From NCBI GenBank assembly GCA_964548855.1, contig CAZJSR010000040.1, positions 1-6,076 of the forward strand: a DNA stretch of 6,076 bases. Reading direction: 5' to 3'. Shown here in pieces: positions 1 to 5,999 of the stretch (positions are counted from its first letter, which is position 1; each line of letters opens with the position of its first letter). The notes beneath the pieces were generated by a model. The model was given only the letters and a program-made list of their open reading frames with translations. It did no database searches and was not told the DNA's origin. The DNA comes from UBA3206 sp964548855. Its GTDB lineage: Bacteria; Bacillota_I; Bacilli_A; Acholeplasmatales; Anaeroplasmataceae. Both the position numbers and the translations under genes were made by a program.

Positions 1-11
1 AGGGATTTATT

Positions 12-1037
12 ATGAAAAAGAAATTAATTCTATTAACAATGGTTTTAGGACTAGTAGGACTATCTAGTTGTACAGAGGATAATAAGGTATCTTATGTAGA
101 TGAAACGGGAAAAAAAGTTACTTTTGAACTTGCGGAAACTGATGATACTGAGGTATTAAACAATGTAATTAATTATGTAAGTAAGGCAAATTATTCAAAT
201 TATACTTCTTATAAATTTGAATATGAAAGTGATTTTAATCTTGATTTTACTGATAATAATTATGATGTATTTACTAGTTTTGATTTTGTAGAATCAGTAG
301 ATGTGATTAGTGGGTCTAACTGTGATGTATCTTTAGATTTAAGTGTAGGAAAAAGTATAACAAATTCAAAAAATGATACCAAAGTTAATGGAAACGTCAA
401 TATATATATTGATAATTTAGTATCAAGTAGTAAAGATGCTTTTCTTTATTTTAATGCTATAGGTAGTGTTAATTCTGATGAAATTAATAAAAATATAAGT
501 AAAAAAATGAAAATGTCACAAGATACAATAATGACATGTCTAAATGATATTTCTAATTCTTATGGTCAAATCATATCAGAATATCTAGAGAAATTAACGC
601 AAATTCCTTCAATTCCTAATGAGAATTTAGGCGATATTAGTGAGTTTAAGAAAAAGTATTCTAATTCTAGTTTATCTATATCAGATGTATCAAAGAAAAA
701 CTTTACACTATCTTTTGACTTATCACTTTCAGATATCATAAAGAATTCAAATACTCAATATAGTTTTTATTCAGGATTAATAAATAAAGATATTAAAGCT
801 AATTTAGATATAGTATGTTTAAAAAATGGTGTTATTAGCAAAGTGAATTTTAATTTTGAATTCAATGATTCTGAATTAGTAAATGCACTTGGAATGTATA
901 TTTCAAATAGTAATTATAAGGATATAATTAAGAAATTTGCATATTTAAAGTATTCATTTAGTCTTGGGGTATTATATGATATTTCATTCCCAATATTATC
1001 TGATGATGTAGAAAATGATTATGAATTATTAGGATAA
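12..1037 (+). CDS. Secreted lipoprotein of unknown function, 341 aa
   Basis: The N-terminus is a lipoprotein signal peptide: MKKK, a hydrophobic stretch at about residues 5-17, then the lipobox LSSC with Cys20 as the expected lipidated residue. The protein should therefore sit on the outer face of the cytoplasmic membrane after Lgt and Lsp processing. The mature part (residues 21-341) has no further membrane segment. It is rich in Ser, Asn, Asp and Lys, with alternating polar/hydrophobic stretches (for example around residues 66-80 and 225-240) that suggest an extended beta-sheet fold. I do not recognise the family; a ligand-binding or cell-envelope lipoprotein is possible but unproven. The start ATG follows AGGGA at the window edge with about 6 nt spacing, so the start is plausible, but the promoter lies outside the window. 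The gene is complete and closes with a terminator, so it is the last gene of its transcript. Confidence 0.85.
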   Translation: MKKKLILLTMVLGLVGLSSCTEDNKVSYVDETGKKVTFELAETDDTEVLNNVINYVSKANYSNYTSYKFEYESDFNLDFTDNNYDVFTSFDFVESVDVISGSNCDVSLDLSVGKSITNSKNDTKVNGNVNIYIDNLVSSSKDAFLYFNAIGSVNSDEINKNISKKMKMSQDTIMTCLNDISNSYGQIISEYLEKLTQIPSIPNENLGDISEFKKKYSNSSLSISDVSKKNFTLSFDLSLSDIIKNSNTQYSFYSGLINKDIKANLDIVCLKNGVISKVNFNFEFNDSELVNALGMYISNSNYKDIIKKFAYLKYSFSLGVLYDISFPILSDDVENDYELLG

Positions 1038-1041
1038 TATG

Positions 1042-1070
1042 AAAATGCAGAGTTTTTCTGCATTTTTTTT
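1042..1070 (+). terminator. Rho-independent terminator after the lipoprotein gene
   Basis: A perfect 10-bp stem, AAAATGCAGA (1042-1051) with TCTGCATTTT (1057-1066), closes a 5-nt loop and runs into an uninterrupted U tract through 1070. It begins 4 nt after the lipoprotein stop codon. It separates that gene from the riboswitch-controlled unit downstream. Confidence 0.92.
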
Positions 1071-1077
1071 ATTTCAT

Positions 1078-1105
1078 TTGATTGCATTAAATTTCTTTTT
1101 ATGAT
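1078..1105 (+). promoter_or_regulatory. Probable sigma-A promoter for the riboswitch-ATPase transcript
   Basis: TTGATT (1078-1083) and TATGAT (1100-1105) are separated by 16 bp, matching the -35 and -10 consensus at 4/6 and 5/6 positions. Transcription would start near 1112, just ahead of the aptamer. GATAAT at 1103-1108 is an alternative -10 in the same A/T-rich stretch, so the exact hexamer is uncertain. The location between the preceding terminator and the riboswitch supports a promoter here. Confidence 0.6.
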
Positions 1106-1124
1106 AATATCTTAATGAACTCAT

Positions 1125-1212
1125 ATTCTAAGGGAGTAGATGGCCATATGGCTTGTAGATTTCGTCATCACGATATTATATCCGGAGCTACATTAACATC
1201 AAGACTTAGTAT
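1125..1212 (+). ncRNA. yybP-ykoY manganese riboswitch aptamer
   Basis: The conserved landmarks of the yybP-ykoY (Mn2+) riboswitch occur in the right order. Helix P1 is CTAAG (1128-1132) with CTTAG (1205-1209). It is followed by the invariant GGGAGTAG (1132-1139) and a short hairpin GCC/GGC (1143-1145 with 1150-1152). The stem TGTAG/CTACA (1154-1158 with 1188-1192) encloses TCGTCA (1162-1167), a distal GATA/TATC hairpin (1172-1175 with 1179-1182) and CCGG (1182-1185). CAAGAC (1200-1205) closes the 3' side. In the known family, two loops dock side by side to bind Mn2+ (with Mg2+ at a second site), and binding stabilises P1. The position upstream of a P2-type cation ATPase matches known members such as the leader of Lactococcus yoaB. 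The fourth helix seen in some members is absent or minimal here. Confidence 0.93.
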
Positions 1213-1246
1213 AGCATTCTATACCTGTCTTTTTATATTTATTTTT
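1201..1246 (+). terminator. Riboswitch-controlled terminator (expression platform)
   Basis: AAGAC (1201-1205) pairs with GTCTT (1227-1231), and GTATAG (1209-1214) pairs with CTATAC (1219-1224) around a CATT loop. Small internal loops lie at 1206-1208 and 1225-1226. A U-rich run (1230-1246) follows. The 5' side of this hairpin uses the same bases as the aptamer 3' end (CAAGAC and the P1 strand CTTAG), so terminator and Mn2+-bound aptamer cannot coexist. This predicts transcription OFF without Mn2+ and ON with Mn2+. The pairing is visible in the sequence; the switching behaviour is inferred from the family. Confidence 0.72.
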
Positions 1247-1270
1247 GGCAGGTGTAAATCTGTTTTTTTT
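1223..1270 (+). promoter_or_regulatory. Possible antiterminator and second terminator hairpin
   Basis: CAGGT (1249-1253) can pair with ATCTG (1258-1262) across a GTAA loop, immediately followed by eight T (1263-1270). That is a small terminator-like hairpin of 5 bp including one G-U, extendable by two further G-U pairs. The same GGCAGGT (1247-1253) can instead pair with ACCTGTC (1223-1229), seven pairs with one G-U. This alternative would break both the first terminator and this one. It could be a second checkpoint in the riboswitch platform, but the small hairpin may be too weak to terminate. Confidence 0.4.
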
Positions 1271-1277
1271 ATTATAT

Positions 1278-1284
1278 AAGGAGG
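1278..1284 (+). promoter_or_regulatory. Consensus Shine-Dalgarno that fixes the ATPase start
   Basis: AAGGAGG lies 8 nt before ATG 1293 and is a full match to the anti-Shine-Dalgarno. It selects ATG 1293 over the in-frame TTG at 1245, which lies inside the riboswitch platform and has no ribosome binding site. Confidence 0.92.
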
Positions 1285-1292
1285 AAAAATCT

Positions 1293-4037
1293 ATGACGGA
1301 AAATTATGAGTGTAAAGAACTTGAAGAAGTTAGAAAGGAACTTGATACTGACTTTAAAAATGGTCTAACTACTGAAGAAGCAAATAATAGACTATTAAAA
1401 TATGGAAAAAATGAGTTAGTTGAAAAGAAAAGAAAATCATGGATTAAGGTTTTTTTAGGGGAATTAAATAATCCTATGATTTATGTACTATTTGCGGCAA
1501 TCGCACTTACAATCGGTATTTCAATTTATGAAACAGTAAAATGTATAAAAGCTGGTGAAAATTTTAGCTTTACATCAACTGGTGACTGGCCTGATGTTAT
1601 TATCATTTTAGCTGTAATTTTAATTAATGCATTAATTGGGACAATTCAAGAATTAAAGGCAGAAAATTCACTTGAAGCTTTAAAGAAAATGTCATCACCT
1701 AAAGCTACAGTTATTAGAGATGGAAAGAAACAAAAAATTAATTCATCAGATTTAGTAATAGGAGATATTGTTATTTTAGAGGATGGAGATACAGTTGGTG
1801 CTGATTTAAGATTAATTGAAGCGGTTAATTTAAAGATTAATGAATCATCTTTGACAGGTGAATCACTTCCAGTACTTAAAAATTCAGAAATGGTTTTTAC
1901 TGGAGATGTTGGAATCGGTGATAGAATTAACTGCTGTTATAGTTCAACAAATGTATCATATGGTAGAGGTAGCGGAGTTGTTTGTAATACAGGAATGAAT
2001 ACTGAAATTGGTAAAATTGCTGATGCGATTTCAAACGAAGAAGATACAGATACTCCACTTCAAAAAATATTAGCCAAATTATCAAAAACTCTTGGTATTT
2101 TAACTTTAGGTATTGTTGTACTTGTATTATTTATAGATATTTTATGGATAATCGTTGATGGCAAGGCTAATGTTGTAGAAAATTATATTGAGGCAATCTT
2201 ATCATCTATTTCACTTGCAGTTGCGGCAATTCCAGAGGGTTTAGCAGCAGTAGTTACAATTGTATTAGCTATTGGTGTTCAAAGAATGGTTAAAGCTAAC
2301 ACAATTGTAAGAAAATTACCAAGTGTTGAAACTTTAGGTGCTGTAAGTGTTGTTTGTTCAGATAAAACAGGAACTTTAACACAAAATAAAATGACAGTTG
2401 TTGAAGCTTATGTTAATAAGAATTATTATGAAGAAGTGAATTTCAAAGATAACAAAAAAGAATTAGAAAAATTAGCAAGTGGTATGAGCTTATGTTCAAA
2501 TGCTTCAGTTGATGATGGCCTTTATGGAGATCCTACAGAAATTGCGTTAGTTGAATTTGCAAATAAATTAGATTTACCTAAACGTGAATTGGAAAATAGA
2601 TTTCCGAGAGTTGAAGAATTACCTTTTGATAGTGTTCGTAAAATGATGTCTACAAGACATGAATTTGATAATGAAAGTATTGTTTATACAAAAGGTGCTG
2701 TTGATAGCATTTTGAAATTCTCAAATTATATTTTAGAAAATGGTGAAGTTAGAAAAATTACAGAAGAAGATATAAAAAATATTTATGATGCAAACTCTTA
2801 TTTTTCAGATAAGGCTTTAAGAGTTCTTGCGCTAGCTTATAATAATAAAGATAAAGTTGAAGAAAATGATTTAGTATTTGTAGGATTAGTTGCAATGATA
2901 GACCCTCCAAGAAAAGAAGCTTTACCTGCGGTATTAAAATTAAAAAATGCTGGTATTTCAACTGTAATGATAACAGGAGACCATAAAGATACAGCATTTG
3001 CTGTAGCTAGTTCTTTAGGAATTTGTAAAGATAAATCAGAATGTCTAACAGGACATGATGTAGATAATATGACTGATTTAGAACTAGAAGAGGCTTGCAA
3101 AACTACAAGAGTTTTCGCAAGAGTATCTCCACAAAATAAGGTACAAATTGTTAAGGCATTCCAATCACTAGGTAATGTTTGTGCGATGACTGGTGATGGT
3201 GTAAATGATGCACCAAGTCTTAAAGCTGCGGACATTGGAATTGCGATGGGAATTACAGGTACCGATGTAGCTAAAGGTGCTGCAGATATGGTTTTAGTAG
3301 ATGATAATTTTGCTTCTATTGAAAAAGCGGTAGAAGAAGGAAGAGGAATATATGCAAATATTAAAAAGACTGTTTATTTCTTACTTGGAAGTAATATGGC
3401 CGAAGTATTTGCGATGCTTGTACTAATTATTATAGGACTTCCTGCACCGTTAATTGCGATTCATTTATTATGGGTTAATTTAATTACAGATAGTCTTCCT
3501 GCAATTGCTCTTGGTATGCAACCAAAAGATGATACTATAATGAATGAAAAACCAAGAGATCCTAAAGAAGGAATTTTTGCTCATGGTGGTTTATTAATAA
3601 CAGTAGGATATGGAATAGTTGTTACAATTGGCGTTGTTCTTGCATACTTCAGTTGTGGTTGGCTAAATAATGCCTATACATTCTCTGAAATAAAGAATTT
3701 ATATAATTCAAATGCCGATATATTACATCAAGCTCAAACTATGGCATTTACAACACTTGCTTTCTCTGAATTATTACATATGCTTGGTATGAGTAATATT
3801 AAAAAGAGTGTTGTGTTCATATTTAAGAATAAGAATATTATGATGTTTGTTGCACTTGTTCTTGGTATATTATTACAAATTTTTGTTATTAATACACCAG
3901 GTGTCTCAGATGTATTTCAAACATATAATTTAAATGGAATTGAATGGGTAATTACATTAGGTTTATCTTTCTTACCTATATTAGTTCATGAAATTGTTGT
4001 TTTAGTTAATTTTATCAAAAAAAAGAATAAATTATAA
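1293..4037 (+). CDS. P2-type (SERCA/PMR1-like) Ca2+/Mn2+-exporting ATPase, 914 aa
   Basis: This integral membrane pump hydrolyses ATP to move divalent cations out of the cytosol. Domains in order: cation-ATPase N-terminal region (about 7-60), M1 and M2 (about 62-79, 101-119), actuator domain with TGES (188-191), M3-M4 with the ion-site motif PEGL (314-317), and the P domain with DKTGTLT and phosphorylated Asp357. Next come the nucleotide domain with KGA (467-469), DPPR (537-540), MITGDH (559-564), TGDGVNDAP (633-641), then M5-M10. SERCA-type cation ligands are all present: Glu315 (M4), Asn701 and Glu704 (M5), Asn729, Thr732 and Asp733 (M6), and Glu826 in M8. Length is usual for bacterial P2A pumps. 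The upstream Mn2+ riboswitch suggests Mn2+ export, as for Lactococcus YoaB and the streptococcal Mn2+/Ca2+ ATPase; Ca2+ is also likely. Family assignment is secure, the exact ion is inferred. ATG 1293 is chosen for its Shine-Dalgarno. Confidence 0.96.
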   Translation: MTENYECKELEEVRKELDTDFKNGLTTEEANNRLLKYGKNELVEKKRKSWIKVFLGELNNPMIYVLFAAIALTIGISIYETVKCIKAGENFSFTSTGDWPDVIIILAVILINALIGTIQELKAENSLEALKKMSSPKATVIRDGKKQKINSSDLVIGDIVILEDGDTVGADLRLIEAVNLKINESSLTGESLPVLKNSEMVFTGDVGIGDRINCCYSSTNVSYGRGSGVVCNTGMNTEIGKIADAISNEEDTDTPLQKILAKLSKTLGILTLGIVVLVLFIDILWIIVDGKANVVENYIEAILSSISLAVAAIPEGLAAVVTIVLAIGVQRMVKANTIVRKLPSVETLGAVSVVCSDKTGTLTQNKMTVVEAYVNKNYYEEVNFKDNKKELEKLASGMSLCSNASVDDGLYGDPTEIALVEFANKLDLPKRELENRFPRVEELPFDSVRKMMSTRHEFDNESIVYTKGAVDSILKFSNYILENGEVRKITEEDIKNIYDANSYFSDKALRVLALAYNNKDKVEENDLVFVGLVAMIDPPRKEALPAVLKLKNAGISTVMITGDHKDTAFAVASSLGICKDKSECLTGHDVDNMTDLELEEACKTTRVFARVSPQNKVQIVKAFQSLGNVCAMTGDGVNDAPSLKAADIGIAMGITGTDVAKGAADMVLVDDNFASIEKAVEEGRGIYANIKKTVYFLLGSNMAEVFAMLVLIIIGLPAPLIAIHLLWVNLITDSLPAIALGMQPKDDTIMNEKPRDPKEGIFAHGGLLITVGYGIVVTIGVVLAYFSCGWLNNAYTFSEIKNLYNSNADILHQAQTMAFTTLAFSELLHMLGMSNIKKSVVFIFKNKNIMMFVALVLGILLQIFVINTPGVSDVFQTYNLNGIEWVITLGLSFLPILVHEIVVLVNFIKKKNKL

Positions 4038-4044
4038 AAAAAAA

Positions 4045-4053
4045 TGATATAAT
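4045..4053 (+). promoter_or_regulatory. Extended -10 promoter for the YitT-family gene
   Basis: TGATATAAT is a perfect TGnTATAAT extended -10 element. No convincing -35 lies 17 bp upstream (the region is mostly A), which is tolerated by extended -10 promoters. Transcription would start near 4060, inside the hairpin that ends the ATPase transcript, leaving a leader of about 50 nt before ATG 4113. Confidence 0.6.
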
Positions 4054-4054
4054 C

Positions 4055-4085
4055 GTATTGGGCATTTTGTTCAATACTTTTATTT
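4055..4085 (+). terminator. Probable terminator after the ATPase gene
   Basis: GTATTGGGC (4055-4063) pairs with GTTCAATAC (4069-4077), nine pairs including two G-U, around a five-base ATTTT loop. TTTTATTT follows (4078-4085). The hairpin starts 17 nt after the ATPase stop. It is weaker than the other terminators here, so some read-through into the next gene is possible. Confidence 0.68.
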
Positions 4086-4112
4086 ATATTTAGTTACAAA
4101 GGATGGGGTAAG

Positions 4113-5015
4113 ATGAAAAAATTAAAAGAAAATTTAAAGGAATTATCAATTAAAAATTTTATTGGTTTAACTATTGCAGGTATAATTAATGCAATTGGAG
4201 TTACCTTATTTTTAAGTCCATTAGGTTTGATTGATGGTGGACTTTCAGGTACAGCGTTATTTTTAGATAAAATTACGCCTACTTATTTAGTATTATCGTA
4301 TTTTTTAATAATTTTAAACTTTCCATTTTACCTATTTGCGCATAAAAAAATCGGTATAAACTTTGTAATATATTCACTTTATGCAATCACTATTTATTCA
4401 GTAATTGCCTATATATTAAAAGATTGTATAAATTATGATTATGTCTTAAAAGGATCTCCTATAGTCGGACATGATATATTACTTGGTGCTTTATTTGGTG
4501 GTCTTATTTCAGGTATTGGTTCTGGTCTTACAATTAGATTTGGAGGAGCTTTAGATGGTGTTGAAGTAATGGCGGTGCTTTTTGCGAAAAAGTTAGGACT
4601 TACAGTTGGTATATTCGTTATGATCTATAATGTTATACTTTATTGTATAAGTGCAATTTATTTTAAATCTTGGGAAATTCCTTTATATTCAGTAATTGCG
4701 TATTTTGTTGGAATTAAAACTGTTGACTTTATTGTTGATGGTCTTGATAAAGCTAAAGCTGCGATTATAATTACTGATAATAGTGATGAGGTAGCGAAAG
4801 CTTTAAGTGATGAATTTAAAAGAGGAATTACAGTGATGAACGCAGAAGGATATTACTCTAAAACTGAAAAACAATTTTTATATGTAGTTGTAAATAGATT
4901 TGAAATTTCTCGTTTAAAAAGAATTATTATGAACGCTGATGCAAAAGCTTTTGTATCAATTATTGATGTTTCAGATACACTTGGTAATCAAGTCAAACTT
5001 AGTATGAAAAAATAA
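4113..5015 (+). CDS. YitT family membrane protein with C-terminal DUF2179 domain, 300 aa
   Basis: This belongs to the YitT family: an N-terminal multi-pass membrane part followed by a small soluble domain (DUF2179). About six membrane segments are visible, near residues 15-35, 58-76, 82-102, 121-140, 164-184 and 188-206. Family signatures include DGGLSG (41-46) and the Gly-rich stretch leading to RFGGALDG (142-149). The C-terminal domain (about 215-290) carries GITVMNAEGYYS (238-249) and the VVNR..I.RLKR pattern (259-270) typical of DUF2179. The full length matches the family (about 280-300 aa). The biochemical role of YitT proteins is not established; a transporter or membrane sensor is plausible, with the soluble domain possibly binding a small ligand. 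ATG 4113 follows AAAGGATGG (4098-4106). The gene has its own promoter-like element and a strong terminator, so it is probably transcribed alone, with possible read-through from the ATPase. Confidence 0.92.
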   Translation: MKKLKENLKELSIKNFIGLTIAGIINAIGVTLFLSPLGLIDGGLSGTALFLDKITPTYLVLSYFLIILNFPFYLFAHKKIGINFVIYSLYAITIYSVIAYILKDCINYDYVLKGSPIVGHDILLGALFGGLISGIGSGLTIRFGGALDGVEVMAVLFAKKLGLTVGIFVMIYNVILYCISAIYFKSWEIPLYSVIAYFVGIKTVDFIVDGLDKAKAAIIITDNSDEVAKALSDEFKRGITVMNAEGYYSKTEKQFLYVVVNRFEISRLKRIIMNADAKAFVSIIDVSDTLGNQVKLSMKK

Positions 5016-5018
5016 TTA

Positions 5019-5055
5019 AAAAATCTCTTAAGGTTAGTAATCTTAAGAGATTTTT
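5019..5055 (+). terminator. Strong intrinsic terminator after the YitT-family gene
   Basis: A perfect 14-bp inverted repeat pairs AAAAATCTCTTAAG (5019-5032) with CTTAAGAGATTTTT (5042-5055). Three more inner pairs are possible (5033-5035 with 5039-5041). The 3' arm supplies the U tract and the 5' arm begins with a run of A, so it could also stop transcription from the other strand, although no convergent gene is present here. Confidence 0.92.
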
Positions 5056-5059
5056 AATG

Positions 5060-5096
5060 TATAATTATTTATAAAAATATTTATTTAATATATAAT
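5060..5096 (+). promoter_or_regulatory. Promoter region of the flavoprotein gene (two candidate -10 boxes)
   Basis: Perfect TATAAT boxes occur at 5060-5065 and 5091-5096. The second has TTTATA (5068-5073) 17 bp upstream as a 4/6 -35, but would leave a leader of only about 10 nt. The first would give a leader of about 40 nt but has no clear -35, because the terminator occupies that position. The spacer is so A/T-rich that chance matches are likely. A promoter is expected here because a strong terminator precedes it. Confidence 0.42.
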
Positions 5097-5102
5097 ATAA
5101 TT

Positions 5103-5108
5103 GGTGAT
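5103..5108 (+). promoter_or_regulatory. Shine-Dalgarno deciding the flavoprotein start
   Basis: GGTGAT matches the downstream half of the extended Shine-Dalgarno consensus (AAGGAGGTGAT) and lies 4 nt before ATG 5113. That is suitable once the register of the pairing is considered. It rules out the in-frame TTG at 5101, which would sit upstream of this site. Confidence 0.65.
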
Positions 5109-5112
5109 ATTT

Positions 5113-5955
5113 ATGTATGAATGTATAATTATTGGTACAGGACCAGCTGGAATTTCTGCTGCATTAACATTAAAAAATATGAGTATTGATTTTCTTTTAA
5201 TTGGTCCAAAAGAATTATCAAAAAAAATTAATACAAAACATGAAATTAAAAATTATCCAGGTTTATTTAATATAACAGGAGATAATTTTAAAAAAAAATT
5301 AATAGAACAACTAAATTTTTGTAATATAAATATAGAAAATGATCTAGTAAGTGGTATATATAAAAATAAAGAATCTTATACAGTTATAACAAATAATTCA
5401 ATGTTTGAAACAAGAACAGTTATTTTAGCATTAGGAGTAGATTCTCTTAATTCTATAGATGGCGAGGTTGAACTTTTAGGGAATGGGATTTCGTATTGTA
5501 CTGTATGTGACGCATTTTTATATAAAAATAAGGAAATTATGGTTCTAATCTATGATAAATCATATAATGAAGAAATAGAATATTTAAAGAAATATACGGA
5601 TAAAATTAAAGTAGTTTCAATTGATAATTCATATAATGGCGAATTTTTTTATTCGAATATAAAACCAATTAAATTTAGTAAAATTGATAAAAAAATAAAT
5701 GTTTTATTTAAAGATGAAGAAATTTTATGTGATGGTGTTTTTATTTTAAATGATTCAAAAGCAATTCATTCTTTAATTAAGGATATTGAAATTTCTGATA
5801 TGCATGTTCGTGCTTTAAAAACGAAAACAAATTTAAGCGGAGTATTTGCTGCAGGGGATATTACAGGCAAACCATATCAATATGCAAAAGCTATAGGTGA
5901 AGGAAATGTGGCAGCGTTTATGGTTAAAAAATTTTTAACAAAAAATCACATTTAA
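5113..5955 (+). CDS. Thioredoxin reductase-like FAD flavoprotein lacking NADPH motifs, 280 aa
   Basis: This is a low-molecular-weight thioredoxin reductase homologue. The N-terminal FAD site is GTGPAG (8-13), followed by NYPG (47-50) and ALG (106-108, usually ATG). The redox-active disulfide is in YCTVCDA (128-134; Cys129 and Cys132, with the acid Asp133). The C-terminal FAD motif is AAGD (246-249) followed by TGKPYQYAKAIGEG. The central domain, which normally binds NADPH, is degenerate: the usual GGGDSA-type loop is replaced around residues 143-152 by a stretch with IYDKSYN, and no HRR motif follows. It is also shorter than typical TrxB (about 305-320 aa). Known ferredoxin-dependent flavin thioredoxin reductases of clostridia share these losses, so ferredoxin may be the electron donor, with thioredoxin or a related CxxC protein as acceptor. 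That is inference; an NADPH enzyme with an unusual site or a different disulfide oxidoreductase remains possible. It is likely cytosolic and singly transcribed. Confidence 0.88.
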   Translation: MYECIIIGTGPAGISAALTLKNMSIDFLLIGPKELSKKINTKHEIKNYPGLFNITGDNFKKKLIEQLNFCNINIENDLVSGIYKNKESYTVITNNSMFETRTVILALGVDSLNSIDGEVELLGNGISYCTVCDAFLYKNKEIMVLIYDKSYNEEIEYLKKYTDKIKVVSIDNSYNGEFFYSNIKPIKFSKIDKKINVLFKDEEILCDGVFILNDSKAIHSLIKDIEISDMHVRALKTKTNLSGVFAAGDITGKPYQYAKAIGEGNVAAFMVKKFLTKNHI

Positions 5956-5970
5956 TATTAGACCAATTTA

Positions 5971-5999
5971 TTGATGTATTTTGTACTATATGGTAAAAT
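5971..5999 (+). promoter_or_regulatory. Good sigma-A promoter directed out of the window
   Basis: TTGATG (5971-5976) and TAAAAT (5994-5999) are separated by exactly 17 bp, and TGG precedes the -10 (TGnTAAAAT), an extended -10. Transcription would begin near 6006. Only about 70 nt of the transcript are in the window. They contain two tiny open frames (ATG 6006, 10 codons; ATG 6020, 11 codons) and an ATG at 6061 whose frame is still open at the edge but has no Shine-Dalgarno. No terminator for the flavoprotein gene is evident between 5956 and 5970. Confidence 0.65.

Noticed and set aside
1245..1292. In-frame TTG at 1245 that would add 16 residues to the ATPase
   Set aside because: It lies within the riboswitch platform, has no Shine-Dalgarno, and would encode a Phe/Leu stretch read from the U tract. 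ATG 1293 has a consensus AAGGAGG at the right distance.
1112..1292. T-box or Mg2+ (M-box) leader as an alternative to the Mn2+ riboswitch
   Set aside because: No T-box core sequence or tRNA-type specifier domain is seen. The GGGAGTAG, TCGTCA, CCGG and CAAGAC landmarks with matching helices are specific to yybP-ykoY.
2758..2997. Antisense open frame of 79 codons inside the ATPase gene
   Set aside because: The product is a low-complexity Leu/Tyr-rich string mirroring the AT-rich sense codons. It lacks a ribosome site and lies opposite strongly conserved ATPase motifs.
2837..3235. Antisense open frame of 132 codons inside the ATPase gene
   Set aside because: It is opposite the conserved hinge and TGDGVNDAP region, shows no recognisable domain and has no promoter or ribosome site. 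It is a shadow of the coding strand.
4008..4046. A-rich run at the ATPase end as a coding slippage or frameshift site
   Set aside because: The reading frame runs through to a normal TAA with a typical basic C-terminal tail, and no conserved sequence continues in another frame.
5101..5112. In-frame TTG at 5101 as start of the flavoprotein
   Set aside because: The only ribosome binding site (GGTGAT, 5103-5108) lies downstream of it, and starting at ATG 5113 puts the FAD motif at the usual distance from the N-terminus.
5056..5112. Repeat or replication-origin-like AT tract
   Set aside because: It is 57 nt of A/T-rich spacer with no iterated unit or DnaA-box pattern, in keeping with ordinary promoter DNA in this genome.
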